A stretch of DNA of 64,000 nt from contig NC_035790.1 of the NCBI RefSeq assembly GCF_001653235.2, positions 7,006,001 through 7,070,000 of the forward strand, written 5' to 3'. The position numbers were made by a program, and so were the translations under genes. Each line of letters starts with the position of its first letter. Within the stretch, counting starts at the first letter, position 1. This document shows positions 36,682 through 47,963 of the stretch, piece by piece. Below the pieces are notes generated by a model. The model made no database searches and was not told the DNA's origin. It saw only the letters and a list, made by a program, of their open reading frames with translations. Source of the stretch: Pochonia chlamydosporia 170 (lineage: Eukaryota > Ascomycota > Sordariomycetes > Hypocreales > Clavicipitaceae).

Positions 36682-37381
36682 TGACATCTTCTACCTTGCA
36701 CCTTTTTTATGTTAAAACGTGGCGTGGCATTGCTGGCCGACCTTAACCTAGTCAAAGGCTACCACGGCTATGTGTAGTATGGGTCTACTGTCACCTTTTG
36801 AGCGACGGGAGACGGAAACGCCAGCCGTTATTGCCGAAAGGCATGGGCCGACTAGGTTAAGAGTTATCATTGGTTACAGTCAGATTTTACTGGAAGATCA
36901 GTTGGCCGGCATGATGCTATCGGCTACTACATCTGACGGACTTGCCATATGATAACACAAACAAATTTTGTTAGGTGTTGCACCAGCTATGTATGCAGCA
37001 GCAACTACTGCGTCTTAGGGAATGTTTATCACAATCCAGACGCCATTATTTTCATCTTTTATCTCAACTCTGGATTGCATGTGATGGGGGAGGCACTTTC
37101 CGATGAATCATATATTTTTTTTGGTTGCGATATGGATCATTGGTATGGGCCGTCGTTGGGGGTGTGGATGATGTATCTTGCCTACTTTTGGGTAGAGCAG
37201 CTTGTTATCCGAAGACCCGGTGGTTTAACAGCTTCGCAATGGCCGGTTTTCTCCTTTATATTCAAAACGCCTGAGAACCACCTTGTGATTGCACACTGTG
37301 GCGGTTACTGACTCCCTTGTACGTCTATGATGCAATGGAGCTTTGGTCTTGGACAATGGGCTGCGGAGGTTAGGTTGGGCT

Positions 37382-37408
37382 GGGTGAGGGTGAGGGTGAG
37401 GGTGAGGT
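37382..37408 (+). repeat. GGTGAG tandem repeat, G-quadruplex motif
   Basis: Four full copies of GGTGAG give four GGG runs separated by exactly three bases (TGA) at 37382-37402. This meets the usual G3N1-7 quadruplex pattern on the plus strand. The flanks are gene-free. Confidence 0.8.
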
Positions 37409-40046
37409 CGAGAGTGATGTTGGGGGTCAAATGAACACTCATGGCTCACTCGACTATTGATTTTTGTACCAGAAGCATATCTTACTGGGCCAGCATTGGA
37501 GCCGAGCGTCGAGGAGCGAGCGACGCTGAACATGGGAGATATCAGCTTCTGTGGTCGTTGACAGGGCCTCGGACAGTTCGTTGTATGGAGAGGATAGCGA
37601 GCATGGCATGGAGTGGTTGATGGCTTTGGTATCAGATAGCCGGAGCAGTAGATAGTAGTTGTACAGTGAAGAGAATAAAGTCACATGAGACTCTGAAGCA
37701 AAGCCTACGCAAAGCATACACTCAATTTTGGTCAAGTACGGTAAAGAACTATCCATTTGATATGACGGCTGGGTATGCGGAAGTTACGTTACCGCCCAGA
37801 CCTTGGCCCAGCCAGCTAGCACCTGGCTGGTCAGACTAGAGGTTAGTGTGCATTGGAGTACCAGATTCTCAGTCTCCAACATTCCGGGGTAAGTAGTAAG
37901 GACCTACCTGTTCGGTAGTTGGGCTGGCACGAGACGAGTTGCCGACAGGACAAAGGATGTGGGGAAGACTTCGGTTTTGTCCACAAAGATTGCGATGAAG
38001 CGTGGTGAGCCAGGTTGTAGACAAGGCTCTTGAGTGCTTGGGTTCTTGGCTGAGTTCCAAGTTGGCTGTGACTGGGATAACGGACTATTGTGGCTGAAGG
38101 AGGTTACAATAAGCTGCAGGACCAAAGTTGGCGCTACGGGACTGTAATTTATCCTGAAGGATGGGAAGAAAAAGGACACTAACCGGGGGAAGTGGCAGTT
38201 TCATTCCATGATGGGGCGCCAATCATAACTATATCAAGCAAATAGTCCGTTTAGTTGTCGCTTTGGTGTTTTGCTGGTGCACAACGAAAGCGGGCATCTG
38301 TTGCATCGGGCCGCTTGCATTCGAAAGAAGCCATAGAGCCAGACATACATGAACTTGAGCTCCAAATAGGAAATCGGTTCACTAGCCACAGAAACAGCGG
38401 CGTCAGGAACAGGTGCGTGGGGGCTAGCAGCGATTCAAAGTCGCTTTTGTTGCTGCCCTCTTGGGACATGATTTACATGGAATGAATGGATGATGCATGG
38501 ATGTCTGGTCCTGTGCTAGATTGAGGGCATGTCAGGTCGACATGGGGACGGGGGGAGGCGACGTTGCAGTACATACAGCTGGCCACGGTATGGCGCCTGC
38601 AAGGAGAAACTGAGATGAAGACTCTGGGGATGTATAATTGATTGGGGTGATTGCGGTTATCGTGGATATATCGTCTGCGGAGGGCGTCCTCGAATACTGA
38701 CGCCGAAAATGCGCTGCTCGTCGCTGATGTTGCTCGTGAGCCAATATATGGTAATTTAGATTAGATGAAGAGACTGACACGAAATACGGGCGTCCTATCA
38801 AGTGATTCGTGTAAAAATATCCCTCATCCAGAAACAGGCGGATAGATTAAATGATGTGTGCGGAGAATATTGAGTATATTTTGGATTGTATTGGCCCGCG
38901 GATGTTTTTCCTCAACTGACAACCTTGATGCCGGCCCTAAATGATCCGCAGATGATGCCAACACACGCGGAGAGGTTGGACGACGAAGTGCCTTATACTA
39001 CAATGAAGTGTCAAAGTTGGTTCGTGCTTCGCGTACCCCGGCGGGATGGGAGACGTGGAGGACAGGCTTGAGGGCTTGGTTCACGAGGTTGGTTTAGAGT
39101 CGGAGAGATGCTATGCGGGGTCTTGGTGATTTTAGTGTCGCTGACAAGACGAGGAGGGACGATGTGTTGCATGAAGATTAATAGTGCTATCATCGAATGC
39201 TTGGCAAGATTGTTTGTGGTTTGTGATTTCAGGCTTGAAATCTTGGAAGTGTCTTGTGACAGACGATATGGCAGGAGCGATGCAGACTGGAGGCGGACAT
39301 AACAACTTGGAACCTTGGAACCAAGTTTGGTGTGCTTCTGGTGCCTGGATTTCTGCTGGTGGCTGCAGAAAGCGGCTCCTTCGACTACTCGATTGGGTCC
39401 TGGGCTTGGAGACTTGGACAACCCCAGACATCCGGCCTTGATTCCAGCCCAAAGTGGGCATTCGCGCTGAAGGAAGGAGCTTGTTGATAGCTAGCTCCTG
39501 CCAGACCATGCATGCAGACAAGCAGCATGAAAATGACGATCTTGGAGACGAACCATCGAAGAATCCCGGCTCCTGCATCCACAAACCGACCAACTGTCAT
39601 GCTCAGGGCTGTGTAACCATCTCCAATTAGCGAGCATCTTTTGTCTTCGGCGCACCTATACACATCTCCAGCATAATGTTTGTTGAAACAGTGTCAAACA
39701 CTATTCTGGCTTGATCGTGTCACCATCGTTGCACAAGTCATCAGGCTCGGATTAAACAACTATCATCTCATCATGACACTTTGAATCATCACCGGTTGTG
39801 AGGACACACTGGGCAAACGACGAAAGCTAGTGGAGACTAGCACAGGGGTAACTTATACAGGTATGCTTCAAGTTGCATTCCGTGTGGCCCTGGGTTGATG
39901 TTGCATAAGAATAGGATGGTGTTGTTGGTCAAGTGAGTAGTCGTTAACCATCGACACTAGATGGAAGATCCACACGCCTCACAAGAAGAGCTACACCCCT
40001 TTCTCGTCAAGACTCAAGAGTATCAGTTGCCATTTAGCTGCTTGAA

Positions 40047-40064
40047 GAACTACCTAGGTAGTTC
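40047..40064. repeat. 18-base palindrome centred on CCTAGG
   Basis: The sequence from 40047 to 40064 is a perfect inverted repeat with TACCTAGGTA at its centre (40051-40060), about 570 bases upstream of the LPMO start codon. Confidence 0.85.
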
Positions 40065-40393
40065 CTGGGTTGCCACTGGGGTAGTTATCTGCTTGACAAG
40101 CTCCGTTCGCGCTTCGGAATTCTGCGGCCGGGGTCGGCGGCAGCTCTAACATGCTGTTACGGGCAACTTTTCTCCGTCGGACCTGGGAGGACTCGCAGTA
40201 TCTGCTGGTTGATGGTGATTTTGTGCGTGGGGGTGGGAGGACGACGACAATGACCTAACGTTACGTGCCTAAACCAGCTGTCTATTGTCCATCATGGGTG
40301 CGAATAGGAGTTGTGATTCAATTGTTCGGGATGGCACACACACACGACTTAGACTATATGCCCTTGCTCATACACATTCACAGGGTGAATGAA

Positions 40394-40400
40394 TATAAAT
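40394..40400 (+). promoter_or_regulatory. TATA-like box of the LPMO gene
   Basis: TATAAAT lies about 235 bases before the start codon and is followed by a long CT-rich leader, the usual arrangement for strongly expressed secreted enzymes in these fungi. The call is by position and sequence only. Confidence 0.4.
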
Positions 40401-40631
40401 TTCGACTCATCTCCCTTGAAGATGGAAGGAAACATCTCTCTCATCTCATCATTCACAGCTCCTGCACATAGAAACTCAGGGTCTTTGATAGACTCTACCT
40501 TCTCTCTTCTTGTCTACATACTTTTTTGCATCCTAGTCACAACGAGCTAGTATCTCTTGTTCTTCGGAATCAACCTTCCTTCAAAACACACATCTTTCTA
40601 CAACAGAAACAACATCTCAAAGCCAGTCAAC

Positions 40632-41324
40632 ATGAAGACCTTCGCCGCTGCAACCGCTGCCATCATCGGCCTTGCATCCTTCGGATCAGCTCATATGGAG
40701 ATGAAGGACCCTCCTCCATTCCGCTCCAAGTTTAACAAGTTCACCACCGACATTGACTACAGCATGACCTCGCCCCTCTCGGCCAGCGGCTCCGACTTTC
40801 CTTGCAAGGGATACCATAAGCTCGCTGGCACTCCTCAGGGCCAGTCGGTCGTCACTTGGACCCCAGGCCAGTCTTACAAGATGACCATCACCGGCGGCAC
40901 TCCCCACAATGGAGGCAGTTGCCAAGCCTCTCTGTCCTTTGACGGCGGCAACAGCTGGAAAGTCATACATTCTTACATTGGTAACTGCCCTGTCATGGGT
41001 GACTCGAGCTACAACTTTGCTCTGCCCAACGATACCCCGGCCGGTAAGGCCCTCTTCGCCTGGTCCTGGTTCAACCAGGTTGGCAACCGCGAGATGTACA
41101 TGAACTGCGCTGCGGTTACCATCGCGGGACGTAACAGCGCGAAGATTCGCAAGGCCCGTGGTGTTTCCGACTCCATCAGCAGCCGCCCTGCCATGTTTGT
41201 TGCCAACGTTGGCAATGGGTGCTCGACCGTCGAGGGCAAGGACTTGCTGTTCCCCAAGCCTGGTCCCGATGTCAATGTGAACTCGCAGAAGACTGCTGGT
41301 CCCGTTGGAAACTGCGCCAAGTAG
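40632..41324 (+). CDS. secreted AA11-like lytic polysaccharide monooxygenase
   Basis: A single exon of 230 residues. Residues 1-20 are a signal peptide ending in GSA, so the mature protein starts with His21 (HMEMKDPPPF). A copper histidine brace needs this N-terminal His plus a second His, here His92 in GGTPHNGGSCQ, and an axial Tyr, here Tyr156 in REMYMNC. The HGGGSCQ-like context and overall length match AA11 enzymes, which oxidatively cleave chitin. Cysteine pairs typical of secreted proteins are present. I infer activity on chitin or a related polysaccharide; the substrate is not proven. The frame ends at TAG 41322-41324, but the next 62 codons in the same frame are open and Ser/Thr-rich, like the linker tail of such enzymes (see the next entry). 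No intron is seen. Confidence 0.78.
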   Translation: MKTFAAATAAIIGLASFGSAHMEMKDPPPFRSKFNKFTTDIDYSMTSPLSASGSDFPCKGYHKLAGTPQGQSVVTWTPGQSYKMTITGGTPHNGGSCQASLSFDGGNSWKVIHSYIGNCPVMGDSSYNFALPNDTPAGKALFAWSWFNQVGNREMYMNCAAVTIAGRNSAKIRKARGVSDSISSRPAMFVANVGNGCSTVEGKDLLFPKPGPDVNVNSQKTAGPVGNCAK

Positions 41325-41513
41325 GATTTGACGCTGTCTAGCATCGCGACCGAGACGGGAACCGCTACAAGCAGCTCCAGTGAACCTTCGACCTTGCCTT
41401 ACGAACCGGTTGATGCTACATCAGCCGCGGGCATCGCGAATGTCCAGACATCTCCAAGTGCAACTGCTGCGGTGGATGGTGAGGGAAGTGGAGGATCTTG
41501 TGGTGGGCATTGA
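41325..41513 (+). other. in-frame Ser/Thr-rich open tail after the LPMO stop
   Basis: After the TAG the same frame runs on for 62 codons to TGA at 41511-41513. The predicted peptide begins DLTLSSIATETG, is rich in Ser, Thr, Ala and Pro, and ends in GGSCGGH. This looks like the C-terminal linker found on many secreted polysaccharide monooxygenases. It may be a tail lost by a recent nonsense mutation, a tail made by stop-codon readthrough, or ordinary 3' untranslated sequence that happens to be open. No splice pair that would skip the TAG is visible. Confidence 0.45.
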
Positions 41514-43928
41514 GGACTAATCAGACATCTATGGGAATTTAGACTCGCAGGCGAGCGTCATCATGGCCGGAGACAGAGCCATTCCGAATGCATACTATTG
41601 TTTGGAGGAGAAGCATGCATTTTTTGTAGATTTGAGAGGAATGCCGCGGGTGTTTTTCGTTTGTTATACAGAAATTGATTTTGTTGTTCTGTATTCCGTT
41701 CCATTACGTGATTTTCTTGTCATGGGAGTGAATTTGTTGTCGTAACGCAGATGGGCTTGTATTCCGTTTGCATTTCTGAGCCAATATACTAACACAAACT
41801 AGGATGTGTGAGTATATACTTGGATGTGGCGAAAACTTTCAATACAGACTGTAGACTAGACACAGGTTTAGTTTGCATTCACTACCCTCCAATTTGTGTT
41901 CATACATTAGTAGAAGGTGAATGTGTGATGAGCACCGGAATACAGATTGCTCATCGTAGGTATCGTGTAAGTTTAGTCCGGCAAGTAAACTGCCCTGGTC
42001 TAGGTTGTTAGGGTAGGCGTAAATAACCCCACGGGCCTGACAACACGATAGCAAGTCGGAATAGAGGTACGTAATGTTGGATTTCTATTAAGTTGCCTCA
42101 AATAGGAGAAATTTCAATCGTCTTCACAATACGTATTCTTGGTAGTATTGTATCTAGTTTAGGTGAAGTGGCGTAATTACGATTGCTCGAGATACTAGTA
42201 CACTTGGAACAAATGTAAGTGAAACCCGCAATTGTACAGACATAATCAGAGTGACATAATGTGAATCGGATTTAGGCATGGGAATCAATACTTCCCTCCG
42301 CGGTGGATTTGACACAATCATACAAACACAGTCCCTGATCATAAGTATTTGACCACAGAGAATGGATTAGTCGCCTCAAGGTGGGCAAATACACCTCCCA
42401 CTGTATCGTTAGGTTCCCAGCATGGCAACGGTCATGCTCGCATGGATATAAACCGGGCCACAAGTGTGCACGCATTGTCACCGAGATCTGGAAATACTAC
42501 ACCACAGCATAAGAGGGCGAGGAAAGTTGGGCTGTCTGTCATTCGGGCGGGCGTTGGACTTGCGAGTGTTCTTTTGCAGTTGAGATGACGAAGCCGAGGC
42601 TGATGTCGTGCCTGGTGGCTGGGCCAACTTTCGCCGCCGAGGCAGTGCTTGGGCGTTGGCCATTTTCTCGACACCGTGGAGGGCCAACAATAAGTCAGGC
42701 CATTGTGTACGGAGTATGGCAGCATGAGATGAGGCCTCTGGCAAATGCTAGTTTGCGAAAGTTCTGATTGGAGGCCTTGGGTTGTATTTCTAAAGTCTCG
42801 CGATGCTGGGACTTCAGAGATTCATGCAGGGTACAATCGGCTCTGCCCAACGATGAAAGGTTTGCTGTTGATGCCAGTATGAACAAACGTTTGAGCCCGA
42901 TGGTCGCGCAGATTTGGCCTTGTCACGGTCTGGCCGGGTCTGATGAGGTGTCTCGTGCCATGCATTTCCTTGGTCTCTTTGAGGACCCCAAATGTTCGAT
43001 GAGACTTTGACTGAATGAATGGTGCCGAAGGAACATTGAAGTTTGCGAGGCCGCCAATTGGCAACCTTGGTTGGGCAGACCAGCCCCGCCACCTTGGCTG
43101 CTGGACTTGTGCTTGCGGACATCGGGAAGGAGCGACTGAGAGATGGGGTCTGGCATTCGCAATAGCAGACAATAGCTTCTAAGTTCCTAAAGTTAGCAAC
43201 AAAGGATCGATAGACAAGCCGGCGATTGCGGTAGACGGGACTTGGTTGTGTACCTATCGAGAATCATGATCGCTACGGAGTACAAGTACCGCAGTTGATG
43301 TTGAGTCTGGCCTGCATGCACAAGAGCCGCGAAAAATAAACAAACAGCTTATACCATACGAAAAACTGCAAACTAGAACCGGGAGAATGGAAGGCTGCCA
43401 TCGCTTCCACCCAGACTTGGCGACGAACAGAGCCTCGACCCCCTCCACCGGCAGATGCCACCAGACCAGGCCAGACTGGCACGGGCTTTGAGTTGAGACT
43501 TTCCATGTCTCTCTCTCTAAAGTCTGGTGGTCTGGTCCAGCCCAGTCCAGTCCAAGTCCAGTCGCAAGTACATGACCACATGGAGTACCACATGGAGTAC
43601 ATGCGGGCTGCCGCTCCCAACTCCAACCAGACCAGACCAGACTCCATGTAGAGCATTGAACTTAGACAATCTGGTCGCCATATATCGTCGACGCAGCCAG
43701 CGCCTTCCCCCACCACCCCAACTTTCCTCAACAACATCAAGCAAAACTGCTTGCGCTGTTTCACTCGCTCTCAATTCTTCCTCTTTGACCCCCGTCTGGG
43801 ACACTTGGCCCCCTTCGTCTCCCGTCGTTGCCTTTGTTTCCCCCCAATCTCTCTCTCCTCACCTCGCTTCCCTCGTCCATCAGATCTCGACCAAAGCACT
43901 ACCACTACCACCGCAGCCAGCACCAACC
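41514..43928. other. 2.4 kb intergenic region
   Basis: No gene is supported. TACGGAGTA occurs at 42708-42716 and 43274-43282. From about 43460 to 43642 the sequence is packed with CAGAC/GTCTG pentamers, and a CT-rich leader follows to the start of the WW gene. Confidence 0.55.
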
Positions 43929-45421
43929 ATGGCCGGCCCAACTTCGCCGAGCAGCGATGGTCCCTCGTTTGCCCCTCCTCAACTCCCACCCGGCTGGATC
44001 GCGCAATGGGATGGCGCCAGCAAAAAGTATTACTACGTTCAACTCGCTACCGGCGTATCGCAATGGGACATTCCCACGCAAGCTGCAAAGACTGGCACCA
44101 CGCCTGGCCAGGCTGTCGAACATCCTTACGGTACCCCGCCGCCCGAGCTCATCACCCATCCCGATGGATCGCAGACTGTCAAACACCCCGACGGCACCCT
44201 GGAGCCGATAATGGCCGACGGAACGAGAGGTGTTGATGGACCAGCCGGCGATCGAGGCCTTGGTGTAAGTAAACAGATTTTATCTAGCTCTGCGCAGAAT
44301 AAGCCTCTGGGCCGTTGGCCACTGTGCCGTCGACTTGGCATTTGGCCTGTGTCGTACAGCGAATGGCACTTGGCAACAAAATTGGTACAATGCTAACAAA
44401 AATCGGATTCTTCCACGATAGACTATGGCTATGAATGCAATTCTTGGCGGTAAGAAGCAATCATCGGGCGGCTCAGGCATCGGAGGGCTGGCCAGCCAGT
44501 TTCTCAGTAGCGGTAGCGGAGGCGGCAGTGGTGGCCACAGCAGCGGTGGAAGCGGCATAGCTGGAAAGCTGGCCGGACAGCTTGCATCAAATTTGTTTTC
44601 GCCTTCAGACAAACCCGCACCACCTCAAAATTATCACGGAGGTCAGAATACTCATAAGCCCAGCCACCAAGGCGGCATCGCTGGCGCAGTGTTTGGTGGC
44701 GTTGCACACATGTTTGGCGGGAAAGAGTCTTCTGGCGTAAGATTTGACCCCTTTTCCTATGCATGAGGCGGACATGCGGCGAATTTCAGAGCATGTTTAC
44801 TGACACCGGATATTATAGAACCAAAATTTCGGATACTCCAACACCGGTGCTGGATCATACTCTGGCGGTGATGCGCCGACTTATCATCCTCCTGGCGGCA
44901 GCCATTCTTCAGCGGCTCCTCCTCCTCCTTCTTCGTCCCACCCGAGTTCGACCTCGAATCAACAACACCAGCAGAGCCAAGGATCTCCGGGCCAGCACGG
45001 CCAAGGCAGTCAACCTCATGGATCGCAGTCTTATCCTCCTCCTCCCCCGCCTCCCCAAGGCCACTCGCCTCACCAACAATCGGGTTATCAGAGCCAAGCA
45101 CCCCCACATGATACCTACCAAGGAGCTTCTTTCCCAGGCCAGCAGCACCATAATCAACCATCGTACGGTCAATCCTATCCGAATAGCTCAGCGACTCCTG
45201 GTGGACAGTACGGCGGGCATCAAAGTGGACAGCACGGCGGCCAACATGGCGGCCAACATGGCGGCCAAGGGGGATATCCGAGTGGTCAACCAAACTACGG
45301 TGGTCAGCAGCATCAAGGCTATGGTCAACCTCCAAACCAAGGAGGTGGTTATAATCAGCAGTATGGCGGCGGCAACCAACCGTACCAAGGGAATCAACAG
45401 TACCAGAGTGGCCACTACTGA
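43929..45421 (+). CDS. WW-domain protein with Gly/Gln/Pro-rich tail
   Basis: Three exons (43929-44264, 44422-44736 and 44819-45421) give 417 residues, all phase 0. A WW domain lies at residues 19-49 (LPPGWIAQWD...YYYVQ...SQWDIP), with the two key tryptophans at 23 and 46; it should bind Pro-rich motifs. The middle has Gly/Ser-rich hydrophobic stretches (GGLASQFL, GIAGKLAGQLASNLF, GGIAGAVFGG). The last 200 residues are extremely rich in Gly, Gln, Tyr, His, Ser and Pro, with GQHG repeats. This is prion-like in composition. No catalytic domain is present. Similar WW plus low-complexity proteins are common in filamentous fungi, but I know no defined function. The first intron (157 nt) is longer than most in the window. 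Confidence 0.83.
45238..45267 (+). repeat. 12-base tandem repeat in coding sequence
   Basis: Two and a half perfect copies of a 12-base unit (CGGCCAACATGG) lie inside the last exon of the WW gene and code repeated Gly-Gln-His-Gly. Identical copies at the DNA level suggest recent slippage. Confidence 0.8.
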
Positions 45422-45818
45422 GGCAATGGCACTATCCAGAATTTCTGAGTCCCATCAATTGCTTGGTTCGCCTAGTAACCATGGGGAGTATGGGGTGGAA
45501 TTAGTGACTCGCAGTTTGTCTTGTTTGACAGCGGACATAATGACAAAAAGGAGAGTACGGAGAAGGCATCTCTTTTGACTTTGCATAGGATTCGAGTTTT
45601 GGCGAAGAGGGCAATGGTAGACAGGAAACGAGTAACGACGGGTTTTTAAATGTTCTTTGCATGGATGTGTGAGCTTTTTGTATCTAGAATTGCACATTGG
45701 TCTTTTTTCATGATTCCAGTTCCCTTATACCCGGAACGTTTGTCGAAAAACGGAACAAAAAACACAAAGTGGTCACCGAACAGTATGTGCCATGATGTCT
45801 CAAATAGGGGGAAGCCAC
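45422..45818. other. convergent 3' gap
   Basis: This lies between the 3' ends of the WW gene (+) and the membrane-protein gene (-). Nothing else is seen. Confidence 0.6.
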
Positions 45819-46625
45819 TCAATTCCGTTTCTTGGCTGGGAGTTCCGCCGTACCAGCTGCAGCTCGCAAGCCGGATGCCACCCATCGCGCCATAATCCAG
45901 GTCATGATGCCGAGCAAACCAAGATAACCTACAGTTGGCAGTAGAGACTCTGGCAGGACGTTGAAAAGGAATGGGTCGAGAATGAGATCGACCAGGACAG
46001 GTGAAGGGTTGGCCATCAGCTCCTTGTTGTCGGTGAAGTAGTCGGCTGCGGAGTGAATTTCGACCAACAGCGAGGGGCTCTTTGGAAGTTTGGTAGTCTT
46101 CCTCGTGCCTTGGTCATGTTGCAGTGATGCTACATAGGTGTTGAGAGACTGAAGTAGTTTGGGATTCTCTAGGACCCTGTCCGGGGTATATGCTTCCATG
46201 TCGAAGCGAGTTGGTTCCTGGTTGAGAGTATGAGCTCGGACCACGCATAATCCATCTACTTTGTTCATGTGGAATAGAATAACAGTCTCCAGTGTACTTA
46301 CCAGTGCTGACCAGCAGACTCTCAGCTCGTACCTCTGATTCTCAGTCAGGTTGGTAAGAAGAAGCCATGATGATTGTCCTCGAAAATCTGTCTGCTCGGA
46401 TGCAAAAATGCGACTCAAGTTTGTTCGAACGGATAAGTCATCATGTGTCAAGGTGTTGATGTTGAGTGACTCGAGGGTAGGGTTGGTGGTAGCCTTGACG
46501 GAAGGGGCAGAAGGGCCAGTGAAGATGACCTTTTCAACATTTCCGGCGACACACTGGACCAATATGCATAACAGAAGCAATGAATAGACAAGTACTGTCG
46601 TGGGAAATGAGTTGAGAAGCTGCAT
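45819..46625 (-). CDS. type I secretory-pathway membrane protein
   Basis: Two minus-strand exons (46302-46625 and 45819-46217) give 240 residues. The 84-nt intron (GTAAGT..AACCAG) is in frame with no stop, so unspliced RNA would also be open; removing it joins RVCWSAL to EPTRFDMEAYT, which reads as a continuous domain. There is a signal peptide (about residues 1-28), a lumenal domain with a YELRVCW motif, and one membrane helix near the C-terminus (about 203-222), followed by a short tail ending KKRN. The lysines in the tail could act as an ER-retention signal. I recall similar proteins in other filamentous ascomycetes but know no function. A PIG-X/Pbn1-like role was considered because of the layout; the sequence alone does not support it. 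Confidence 0.7.
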   Translation of the reverse strand: MQLLNSFPTTVLVYSLLLLCILVQCVAGNVEKVIFTGPSAPSVKATTNPTLESLNINTLTHDDLSVRTNLSRIFASEQTDFRGQSSWLLLTNLTENQRYELRVCWSALVSTLETVILFHMNKVDGLCVVRAHTLNQEPTRFDMEAYTPDRVLENPKLLQSLNTYVASLQHDQGTRKTTKLPKSPSLLVEIHSAADYFTDNKELMANPSPVLVDLILDPFLFNVLPESLLPTVGYLGLLGIMTWIMARWVASGLRAAAGTAELPAKKRN

Positions 46626-47963
46626 TGTTGGTGTCTAGTCATCTAGTGAAGTCGGCTTGGATTTGCGAGCAGAGCTTCTCATTGGCCGAGCATTCCATGG
46701 GAGGTTTTGACACGATGGATACTGCTACCATGGAGGAAATCGAGTGTTCAATTGTCGCGATAGCAGCTGTGAACAGCAGCTCGGTACAGTGGCTTCATTG
46801 ATAGTATGATTCGCGTAGCGTGATGGTAATCATCAATTCAAATGTCGGAGCGTTCTTCACAGGTTGTTTCCCCTGTGATTTAAAATGGGACCGTGTTGCT
46901 GGCGAAACTTTGCCTGGAATGGAGGGGTCAATTCTTTGTTGGTCCCCTGATTGAGCTGATTGAAGTGCACGCAAGTATTCCGTCCGGAGGCAGGCAACCA
47001 AATCCGGGACTATGACCGCCGCTGTACAAGCTGTTTTTTTCTGACCTGGATACGGAGTACTTGCCTACAGATGCTCCATCCTTTGGGTTGAGGTATCGGG
47101 TGTTGTTTAATTAACTGCAAATACGTAGGCTCAACAATAATGGATAGCCTGTTGGTGACAGAGTTGGCGGAGTGGCATGATCTCGCCTCTCACCACAGCA
47201 GCCTGTTCAGTTGGCTCTCTTCAATATTTCGGGTGAGACCATCGCCATGGGTGTGGCCGGAAGAGCAGGAAGAGTGTCCCGGCCTCGGTTTTCGTACTGT
47301 ACTTGTCGAAAGGACTTTGGGCCTCGTTGCTTTTGGGTAGCGTTTCTGGTGGGCAAAAAGACGTGTGAGCAAGGTGGATTCTCGTCAAATGAAGCAATAA
47401 GTAAACAGTGCACAAAGCGCCATGTCGGCAAGATGATTTGCGGGCCCAACAGATGGACTGCAGCCATCCACAGGCCATTTGAGCATCACCTGGAGCCACT
47501 TGAGCAGGTCAAGCCGAAGCAGAACCTGGTCGTCTTTTGGTGACGGAGCCAAAGCAGCCAAGGGGAGCTCAGCCTAGAGCGGTGAGCGACAGCCCAGGCA
47601 CGCACAAACGCAGCCAGACGCAGCCAGAGACAGCCAAATACCCAGACAACACAGGCAGTGGAAGCAGGGACCTGCGAGACGCGCTTACCTTTTCGAGCCA
47701 CGACGAGGAAATCAACAAATCCCCAGACAGCAACGCATCTCCCTCGCCCCCTCCCCCCCTGGTCACCCAAATTTCCCCCACCTATTTTCCTTCGCCATCA
47801 CGCACCGAGCGAGACTTCTCTCAACCTCACACGTACCCAATCCCCGTGCACCAGAGAGGAAAAAAAGAGTCTTTTCTCGGCTTCGATCCTTCTCACTGCC
47901 TTTCCCCGTCTTTTTTCATACATACTCTTTTTATCACTTCTTGCGTTGTTGTAATTCGTCAAC
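46626..47963. other. 1.3 kb promoter region of alpha-tubulin
   Basis: This lies between divergent genes. TACGGAGTA is at 47051-47059. The last 400 bases are strongly CT-rich, typical of a highly expressed gene's leader. A plus-strand frame at 47537-47971 is part of that leader and is not called. Confidence 0.55.

Larger units (their letters stand above)
36682..40631. other. 3.9 kb gene-free stretch
   Basis: No frame in this stretch shows coding features or splice-linked exons. It contains a GGTGAG tandem repeat with G-quadruplex potential at 37382-37408, an 18-base palindrome at 40047-40064 and, at its end, the CT-rich leader of the LPMO gene. Overlapping minus-strand frames at 39011-39593 look like chance. 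Confidence 0.55.

Noticed and set aside
39011..39593. Two overlapping minus-strand frames of 136 and 153 codons
   Set aside because: They overlap in different frames with no splice link or recognisable motif.
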